From Clostridiales bacterium (GTDB lineage: Bacteria > Bacillota_A > Clostridia > Peptostreptococcales > Anaerovoracaceae), in the NCBI GenBank assembly GCA_015058265.1, contig SVCR01000024.1, positions 1 to 12,156 of the forward strand: a DNA stretch of 12,156 nt, read 5' to 3'. The notes under the pieces are model-generated. The model was not told the DNA's origin. It was given only the letters and a program-made list of their open reading frames with translations, and made no database searches. A program made the position numbers and the translations under genes. How positions within the stretch are numbered: position 1 is the stretch's first letter; each line of letters starts with the position of its first letter. Shown in pieces: positions 7,229-12,156 of the stretch.

Positions 7229-7990
7229 ATGAAGAAATTTCTTATTGCCGGCAACTGGAAGATGAACAAGCTCACATCAGAAGCTGTAGAGTTTGCAAAT
7301 GCTTTAAAGGAAAAGTCATTCAGCAACGCTGAGGACGTCGCGGTACTCGTACCGTTCACACAGCTCGCTGAGCTGGGCAAAGCACTCGAAGGAAGCGGCA
7401 TCGGATTCGGAGCACAGAATGTACACTTTGAGCCGTCCGGCGCATATACAGGAGAGATATCTGTACCGATGCTCCAGGAGATCGGAGTAAACTACTGCAT
7501 CATCGGCCACTCTGAAAGAAGAGAGTATTTCGCAGAGACAGACAGGACTGTCAACCTCAAGCTCAAAGCTCTGCTTCAGGCAGGTATCACACCTATCCTC
7601 TGTGTCGGAGAGTCACTCGATGTAAGAGAAGCGAACGGAGAGCAGACATTCGTAGCAAGCCAGCTCGTAGCTGACTTCGAAGGGATCACAGCAGAAGGCA
7701 TCTCCAAGATCGTTATCGTTTATGAGCCTATCTGGGCTATCGGAACAGGCAAGACAGCTTCCCCTGAGCAGGCAGAAGAAATGTGCGCATTCATAAGGGG
7801 AGTCGTCGGCGGAATGTACAGCAATGAGGTCGCAGATGACATGATCATCCTCTACGGCGGCAGCATGAAGCCGTCCAATGCAGCTGACCTTCTGGCTAAG
7901 CCGGATATCAACGGCGGACTCATCGGCGGAGCAAGCCTTAAAGTCGACGATTTTGCTGCAATAATCGATGCAGCTGCTGCGCTGAAGTAG
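7229..7990 (+). CDS. tpiA: Triosephosphate isomerase
   Basis: 253 aa, standard TIM-barrel length. It interconverts dihydroxyacetone phosphate and glyceraldehyde 3-phosphate. Active-site residues are all visible: Asn9 and Lys11 in GNWKMNK, His94 in IIGHSERR, Glu166 in VYEPIWAIGTGK (the latter part being the mobile loop 6), the phosphate-binding YGGSMKPSN (209-217) and LIGGASL (231-237). A strong ribosome site, GGGGAGG (7214-7220), fixes the start. It forms an operon with pgk. No obvious terminator with a U-tract follows; the next promoter begins 10 bases after the stop codon. Confidence 0.98.
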   Translation: MKKFLIAGNWKMNKLTSEAVEFANALKEKSFSNAEDVAVLVPFTQLAELGKALEGSGIGFGAQNVHFEPSGAYTGEISVPMLQEIGVNYCIIGHSERREYFAETDRTVNLKLKALLQAGITPILCVGESLDVREANGEQTFVASQLVADFEGITAEGISKIVIVYEPIWAIGTGKTASPEQAEEMCAFIRGVVGGMYSNEVADDMIILYGGSMKPSNAADLLAKPDINGGLIGGASLKVDDFAAIIDAAAALK

Positions 7991-8000
7991 TATCGATTCG

Positions 8001-8029
8001 TTGACACTTCATCAATAGGGTGTTATTAT
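8001..8029 (+). promoter_or_regulatory. Near-consensus promoter for secG
   Basis: TTGACA (8001-8006, perfect) and TATTAT (8024-8029, 5/6) with a 17-base spacer. The predicted transcript would start near 8036, leaving about 65 bases of leader before secG. The -10 lies inside the left arm of the long inverted repeat at 8022-8075. Confidence 0.72.
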
Positions 8030-8075
8030 AAAGTGTTCGTTTTCGGGTTTTCCCGGAACCGGACACTTTAATAAC
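8022..8075. repeat. Long interrupted inverted repeat over the secG -10 and leader
   Basis: GTTATTATAAAGTGTTCG (8022-8039) is complementary to CGGACACTTTAATAAC (8060-8075) apart from a 2-base bulge and one T-G pair. The 20 bases between hold a smaller hairpin (CGGG TTTT CCCG, 8044-8055). It could be an operator, a leader RNA hairpin affecting secG, or the end of the tpiA transcript. No U-tract follows on the plus strand, which argues against an ordinary terminator. Confidence 0.6.
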
Positions 8076-8101
8076 ATTGAGATTAAAAACTGGAGGAAAA
8101 C

Positions 8102-8335
8102 ATGCACACAGCTTTAATGATCATTCTGCTGATATCAAGTGTTATTCTTATCGTCAGCATCCTGCTTCAGTCAGGAAACAGTGACGGACTTTCGGGTTCC
8201 ATCGCAGGCGGAGCAGAGCAGCTTTTCGGAAAGCGCAAGAGCAGAGGCTATGACGCGCTGCTGGCCAGAATAACTACTGTAGCAGCTATCGTATATATTA
8301 TCGTTTCATTGGCGATCGTTGGCATTTTCAATTAA
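8102..8335 (+). CDS. secG: Preprotein translocase subunit SecG
   Basis: 77 aa, the normal short Gram-positive length. SecG is the two-helix accessory subunit of the SecYEG export channel. The first membrane helix spans about 3-22 and ends in LLQSGNSDGLSGSIAGGAEQ, the diagnostic cytoplasmic motif. FGKRKSRGYDALLARIT leads into the second helix (about 56-75). TGGAGG (8091-8096) gives a well-spaced start. In many Clostridia secG sits beside glycolytic genes and rnr; here the glycolytic neighbours are kept, but the downstream gene is a pyrophosphatase-like membrane protein, 21 bases away and probably in the same transcript. Confidence 0.95.
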   Translation: MHTALMIILLISSVILIVSILLQSGNSDGLSGSIAGGAEQLFGKRKSRGYDALLARITTVAAIVYIIVSLAIVGIFN

Positions 8336-8356
8336 TGATCATATAGGATTGTACTG

Positions 8357-10162
8357 ATGCTTAAGATCATTACGTTATTATGTGCTCTGCTTGCGGTGCT
8401 TGTTGCTATCCTGTCAGAAGCTTGGCTCCGCAGCAAAAGGGGTCAGGGAGATATCATCGGCAGGATATACGGGATCCTCAGAGGCAGAAACATCAACTTT
8501 ATAATGTTCCAATATCCGGCAGTTCTTATCGCAGTCGTTATTGTCGGTGCTGCGATAGGGATCGCGACCAGCTGGAAGTCAGCCGCTGTCTATGGAGTGG
8601 GCGCGGCCGTTTGTTGTGTGGCGAATCTGATCGGATCCTCCGCGTATGTGTCAGGCGGAACTGCATCCGCTTACGCAGCGCTTAACGGTGATATAAGGCA
8701 TTCTCTTAAAAGTGCCTTCAGATCCGGAGAGGTTCTCGGAGCATGCATTACGAGCATCGGGCTGATATGTCTCGGAGCACTTTTTGTGCTGCTCAAAGTT
8801 GAGACTGCTATAAACGTTTCTGTAAGTCTGGCTTTCGGAGCTTCTACTGCAGCAGCTCTGATCAATGTCGGCGGAAGGGTATACTCAGCTGCGTATACCA
8901 TGGCTTCTTCCGGCAAGGACTTTAACGATACAGCAGGTGAGTTTGCCGGTACCGGAGCAGAACTGTTCGAATCATACATAGCAGCTGCTGCTTCCGTGAT
9001 GCTGCTGGCTCAGTCTGCAAGTGACATGTCCGGACTGAACGCAATGGTATCCCTTCAGGATGCTGCCCGATTCCCGCTCATCATATTCGCTTCGGGGATC
9101 GTTGCTTCACTGGCAGGTAACCTGTTCTTCAATATCCGCGCAGGGATCAAGACTGCCGGCAGTGTAACACTCAGCTGCATCATAGCAGGTGCTATTGAGA
9201 GCGCGGCGGCACTGTATTTCAGCTTCAGGTTTTTCGGCACTATTCAGTACGGACTCCCGATAGTCACAGGCGTTGTTTGCGGTCTGATACTCGGGGAGAT
9301 CCTCAAATTCTTCTCAGGCGACAGCAAAGTGTTCATCAGAAACCGGAAGTCATACAGAAAACTCGGATCACAGGTCCCGTCTGTTTTCAACATGGGATCG
9401 GGAATGATGTCATCTATCATCCCGGCGGCTCTGCTCGTGATCGCTTTGGTAGTTTCCAGCAATATAGCATTCACCTACGGAGTAGCACTTTGTGCTGTCG
9501 GCTTTATATCGATGACGATCAGTTTTGCTGCTGTCTCGGGACTCAGTATTATCAGCGGCACTGTATCCGGAGCTGTTCAGAGCACCGGAGATGATCAGAA
9601 CACTAATGCCATGGCTGATGTTCTTGAAACTGCATCAGTCAGGACTGAGATGCCGGCCAGAAGCTATCTTCTCATATCATCAGCATTCACTATCGCTGCA
9701 GTACTCTTTGCTTTTATGAACAGTCTCGGAGGAGATTCGATCGATATCACACAGCCGTTCTATATTGCCGGTATGTTTGCGGGTATCGCCGTACCTTTCA
9801 TGCTTATGGGAATGATCCTCTTTTCAGTCAGACTGACCGCAAGGGTCGCGCTGAGAAGTCTTGACCGCTCGGATGATGATACCGGCTCTGCCGGATCGCT
9901 GAGAGGGTCGATGCTGCCTGTAGTGTGCGCGGCGGCATTTCCTACTTTTGCGGGATTGTTCTTCGGGCAAGAGATCCTAACGGCATTCCTCTGTGCTTCT
10001 GCTTTCACGGCGATAATACTGGAAGCTGTTTATAATGACTCGGGCAGGTATTACAGGAATTCCGCAGCACAGGCGCTTGCTTCACTCGTGAAGTTCATGC
10101 TGCTGTTTTCTATTGCCTTTTCATCAGTGTTTGCCAGGATCGGAGGCTTTCTTTTCCAATAA
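8357..10162 (+). CDS. Membrane pyrophosphatase-like protein lacking catalytic motifs
   Basis: 601 aa with about 15-16 hydrophobic segments spread along the whole length, in the order of H+/Na+-translocating pyrophosphatases (HppA, usually 650-800 aa). Matches to the fold, by eye: GGTASAYAAL...SLKSAF.SGEVLG (100-128), VGGRVYS (171-177), AGTGAELFESY (197-207; family AGMGADLFESY), GEILKFF (313-319), GSGMMSSIIPA (347-357) and SLVKFMLLFSI (576-586). The catalytic motifs are gone. DVGADLVGKVE and DNVGDNVGD are replaced by a stretch about 20 residues shorter (178-196), DAYGPIADNAGG by ISGTVSGAVQST (399-410), GGAWDNAKKY by YNDSGRYYRNSA (559-570), and GDTVGDPFKDTSGPS is absent before 576. I infer it cannot hydrolyse pyrophosphate; its role is unknown. 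The frame is uninterrupted, so it is not an obvious pseudogene. Modest ribosome site AGGA (8345-8348). It is read with secG and ends before the terminator at 10202. Confidence 0.82.
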   Translation: MLKIITLLCALLAVLVAILSEAWLRSKRGQGDIIGRIYGILRGRNINFIMFQYPAVLIAVVIVGAAIGIATSWKSAAVYGVGAAVCCVANLIGSSAYVSGGTASAYAALNGDIRHSLKSAFRSGEVLGACITSIGLICLGALFVLLKVETAINVSVSLAFGASTAAALINVGGRVYSAAYTMASSGKDFNDTAGEFAGTGAELFESYIAAAASVMLLAQSASDMSGLNAMVSLQDAARFPLIIFASGIVASLAGNLFFNIRAGIKTAGSVTLSCIIAGAIESAAALYFSFRFFGTIQYGLPIVTGVVCGLILGEILKFFSGDSKVFIRNRKSYRKLGSQVPSVFNMGSGMMSSIIPAALLVIALVVSSNIAFTYGVALCAVGFISMTISFAAVSGLSIISGTVSGAVQSTGDDQNTNAMADVLETASVRTEMPARSYLLISSAFTIAAVLFAFMNSLGGDSIDITQPFYIAGMFAGIAVPFMLMGMILFSVRLTARVALRSLDRSDDDTGSAGSLRGSMLPVVCAAAFPTFAGLFFGQEILTAFLCASAFTAIILEAVYNDSGRYYRNSAAQALASLVKFMLLFSIAFSSVFARIGGFLFQ

Positions 10163-10201
10163 GATGCTCCCGGGGCATTCACTGAATTAGAATGTGAGAT
10201 C

Positions 10202-10232
10202 CAGTGGCTCCGGAATGAAGCCACTGTTTTTT
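10202..10232 (+). terminator. Rho-independent terminator upstream of the butyrate-kinase-family gene
   Basis: CAGTGGCT (10202-10209) pairs perfectly with AGCCACTG (10219-10226) around a 9-base loop, followed by six T (10227-10232). It ends the secG unit. It also lies only 22 bases before the next start codon, so it may act as an attenuator for that gene. Confidence 0.88.
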
Positions 10233-10254
10233 GTTGATAATTATGGTGTCAGAA

Positions 10255-11349
10255 ATGAAGAAATACAGATTCAAAGTTTTCGTAGTTAATCCGGGCTCTA
10301 CTTCTACCAAAGTAGCGCTTTTTCAGGACAAGATAAAGATGTTCGAAACATCGGTCACTCATGATGCTTCGGTCCTTAATTCTTTCCCGACCACTAATGA
10401 TCAGCTGGATTACAGAATGGATGTTATAAGAAAATGCATCACTGATAATAATCTGGACCTTTCGGATGTGGATGCTTTCGTCGGAAGAGGGGGCGGATGC
10501 TATCCGGTCCCTTCGGGAACATATGAGGTCAACGATCTGCTTCTCAATGATATTCGCAACAATGTCGGAAGGACTATCCATCCTTCGGTCCTGGGAGTAC
10601 AGCTTGCAGCTCTTCTTCAGTCACAGTATGGAGGAAGGCTGTTCATGGTAGATCCTATCTGTGTCGATGAGTATACTGACGTAGCTAGGATCACGGGCGT
10701 CAAGGAGATCCGGAGGAGAACAGAGTCCCACGCATTGAACCTTCGCGGTACTGCTATGAAGCACTGCAAGATACACGGGATGGACTATAAGCAGTCAAAG
10801 CTTGTTGTTGCTCATATCGACGGCGGTATCACTATTGCCGCACATGATCACGGAAGACAGGTGGACTGCAATGAGGGAGCAGGCGGAGAAGGCCCGTTCA
10901 CCGCAACCAGAACCGGTACTCTTCCTCTTATGGGAGTCCTTGACTACTTCAAGGATCATACCGTAGAGGAGATGCGCCATCTGTGCACGGGAACAGGCGG
11001 CTTTGTATCACACTTCGGGACATCAGATGCTGACGAGATATACAGGAGAGTCCAGGAGGGCGATGAAGAAGCAACGCTCGTATGGGAAGCTCTCGGATAT
11101 AACATCGTCAAATACATCGGATCGATGGCAGTAGTTCTCAAGGGTCAGGTAGACGGAATAATTCTGACAGGAAGATATACAAGGTTTAATTCGCTGATCG
11201 AGGGCATCAAGGATTATGTCGGCTGGATAGCGCCTGTATATGTTTATGAGAATGAAGTAGAGCAGGAAGCAATGGCAGCCGGTGCATTGAGAGTGCTCAA
11301 CGGGACTGAAGAGCCTAAGGAATATACAGGCCGCGATATGGTCAAATAG
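10255..11349 (+). CDS. Butyrate kinase family protein (acyl kinase of the ASKHA fold)
   Basis: 364 aa from the ATG at 10255, the usual butyrate kinase size. The family makes acyl-CoA-derived ATP by moving phosphate from butyryl phosphate to ADP. Matches: VNPGSTSTKVALFQD (11-25), VGRGGGCYPVPSGTYEVN (76-93), HPSVLGVQLA (109-118), DPICVDEYTDVARITG (133-148), ESHALNLRGTA (157-167), EGPFTATRTGTLP (212-224), GTGGFVSHFGT (246-256) and IAPVYVY (325-331). Deviations: HIDGGI (187-192) where butyrate kinases have H.GGGI, ILTGRYTRF (303-311) for ILTGGIA, and YENEVEQ (331-337) for YPGE.E. So it may act on another short or branched acyl phosphate, or be weakened. The start is uncertain: ATG at 10243 and TTG at 10231 are in frame upstream. 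GGTG (10245-10248) favours 10255. No phosphotransbutyrylase gene (ptb) is adjacent. Confidence 0.82.
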   Translation: MKKYRFKVFVVNPGSTSTKVALFQDKIKMFETSVTHDASVLNSFPTTNDQLDYRMDVIRKCITDNNLDLSDVDAFVGRGGGCYPVPSGTYEVNDLLLNDIRNNVGRTIHPSVLGVQLAALLQSQYGGRLFMVDPICVDEYTDVARITGVKEIRRRTESHALNLRGTAMKHCKIHGMDYKQSKLVVAHIDGGITIAAHDHGRQVDCNEGAGGEGPFTATRTGTLPLMGVLDYFKDHTVEEMRHLCTGTGGFVSHFGTSDADEIYRRVQEGDEEATLVWEALGYNIVKYIGSMAVVLKGQVDGIILTGRYTRFNSLIEGIKDYVGWIAPVYVYENEVEQEAMAAGALRVLNGTEEPKEYTGRDMVK

Positions 11350-11399
11350 CAGAACTTTGTACTTTTGTAAATAATCACAATATATACGCAAGTTTGTTG

Positions 11400-11429
11400 T
11401 TGAAATCAACTAATTGAAAATGATACTAT
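11400..11429 (+). promoter_or_regulatory. Candidate promoter for pheS
   Basis: TTGAAA (11400-11405), an 18-base spacer and TACTAT (11424-11429) preceded by TG one base away (TGaTACTAT, an extended -10). The predicted start is near 11436, about 30 bases before the pheS ATG. The -35 lies in the small dyad GTTGAAATCAAC. The 116-base gap from the previous gene shows no clear terminator and is too short for a T-box leader. Confidence 0.5.
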
Positions 11430-11465
11430 AGCAAAAGATATTTTTCAGGCTAAGGAGGAAATAAT

Positions 11466-12156
11466 ATGATAGACAAGCTAGAAAGGATCCGCGAGGAAGG
11501 ATTCCAGCGCATTGAAGATGCGTCAGGTCCTGAAGTGCTTGAAGCTGTCCGCAAGGAGCTGACAGGCAAGAAGAGCCAGCTGCAGGAAGTCCTCAAGAGT
11601 CTCGGAAGCCTTGATCCGGAAATGAGAAGATCGGTCGGCATGAAGGCTAATGAGGTAAAGAATCTGTTTGCGGAGAAGATCCGTCAGAAAGAAGAAGAAC
11701 TGGTCGCTTCAGCTTCCGCTGTTGAAGGTGAGATAGACCTGACTCTTCCGGGTATTGAAGTGACAGAAGGCGCGCTTCATCCTATAACACAGATGTGTTA
11801 CGACCTGAATGATGCCTTTAGATCCCTTGGCTTTGAAATATACAGTGAAGATGATATCAGCAGCGAGAAATTCGCTTTTGACAACCTGAACTTTGCGGCT
11901 GACCATCCGGCAAGAGCTTCGATGGATACATACTGGCTGCAGGGAACAGAGGATAAGAGAGGAAATGAGAGACTTTGCCTGAGACCTCATCTTACAGGCG
12001 GTTCTGTCAGATATCTCCTCGAGCACGGTGCTCCGGCAAGATTCGTCTATCCGGGCAGAGTTTATCGTAGTGAGACGACAGATGCCAGACATGAGAGAGC
12101 ATTCTTCCAGTATGAGGCTCTTATCGTAGATAAGAACGTTTCTTTCAGCTCCGGTA
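11466..12156 (+). CDS. pheS: Phenylalanine--tRNA ligase alpha subunit, 5' part (divergent motif 2)
   Basis: First 230 residues of PheS; the gene runs off the window (about 340 aa expected). PheS is the catalytic class II subunit of the PheS2PheT2 enzyme. The N-terminal coiled-coil arm that contacts tRNA spans about 1-85 (ELTGKKSQLQEVLKSL, 31-46). The catalytic domain follows with HPI (105-107), FDNLNFAADHPAR...DTYWL (138-158), LRPHLTGGSVR (172-182), YPGRVYRSETTDARHERAF (195-213) and QYEALIVDKNVSF (215-227). Compared with the common form, RTHTS is RPHLT, the DATH step is DARHE, and FHQ.EGL is FFQYEAL. A TDA.HE version occurs in some other bacterial PheS lineages, so this may be a lineage variant rather than loss. 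A strong AAGGAGG (11452-11458) sets the start. pheT is expected next. Confidence 0.93.
   Translation, partial: MIDKLERIREEGFQRIEDASGPEVLEAVRKELTGKKSQLQEVLKSLGSLDPEMRRSVGMKANEVKNLFAEKIRQKEEELVASASAVEGEIDLTLPGIEVTEGALHPITQMCYDLNDAFRSLGFEIYSEDDISSEKFAFDNLNFAADHPARASMDTYWLQGTEDKRGNERLCLRPHLTGGSVRYLLEHGAPARFVYPGRVYRSETTDARHERAFFQYEALIVDKNVSFSSG

Noticed and set aside
10164..10178. Near-palindrome ATGCTCCCGGGGCAT after the pyrophosphatase-like gene
   Set aside because: It has no loop or U-tract and sits close to the clear terminator at 10202; too little to assign a function.
10231..10254. TTG or earlier ATG as the start of the butyrate-kinase-family gene
   Set aside because: TTG 10231 lies in the terminator T-tract and has no ribosome site; ATG 10243 is possible but lacks one too, while 10255 has a GGTG at a usable distance. 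Kept as uncertain.
11350..11465. T-box leader before pheS
   Set aside because: The gap is only 116 bases, with no T-box-like conserved stretch and no terminator/antiterminator pair.

Overview
The window is a dense stretch of bacterial chromosome with ten genes on the plus strand and one on the minus strand. It fits an anaerobic Firmicute of the Clostridia type. The reasons are strong AGGAGG-like ribosome sites, a MurT/GatD-type gene pair (the Gram-positive muropeptide-amidation pair), a Gram-positive-style short SecG, a butyrate-kinase-family gene, a TM1586-type nitroreductase and a membrane-pyrophosphatase homologue. Base composition is moderate and even, and I see no sign of a mobile element, tRNA, rRNA or CRISPR array. 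Species cannot be named from this sequence.

Layout. (1) 1-3513, plus strand: the 3' part of miaB, a site-2-protease-family membrane peptidase, a MurT-like Mur ligase and, overlapping it by 4 nt, a GatD-like protein. A bidirectional hairpin at 3538-3579 closes this cluster. (2) 3626-4285, minus strand: a GntR/FadR-type (FCD) regulator whose upstream region (4286-4427) holds an 11-6-11 inverted repeat and a TGTATACA palindrome, placed between it and the divergent nth gene. (3) 4428-5837, plus: nth (endonuclease III) and a nitroreductase-family gene, ended by a strong terminator at 5887-5916. (4) 6010-7990, plus: pgk and tpiA, with a good promoter at 5929-5957. (5) 8102-10162, plus: secG, from a near-consensus promoter at 8001-8029 that overlaps a long inverted repeat, then a large membrane protein of the H+/Na+-pyrophosphatase fold; terminator at 10202-10232. 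(6) 10255-11349: a butyrate-kinase-family gene starting just past that terminator. (7) 11466-end: the start of pheS. No gene-free gap exceeds 300 bases; the gaps hold the sites listed.

Most genes are housekeeping: tRNA modification and charging, glycolysis, base-excision repair, protein export. The unusual content is two pseudoenzyme-like proteins in intact, well-spaced genes. The GatD-like protein has Thr and Leu where the glutaminase family has its catalytic Cys and His. The membrane-pyrophosphatase-like protein keeps the fold but has lost essentially all the acidic/lysine motifs that bind pyrophosphate and Mg2+, including a loop about 20 residues long. The MurT-like partner of the first is also divergent, and the PheS and butyrate-kinase-family proteins have atypical active-site motifs.
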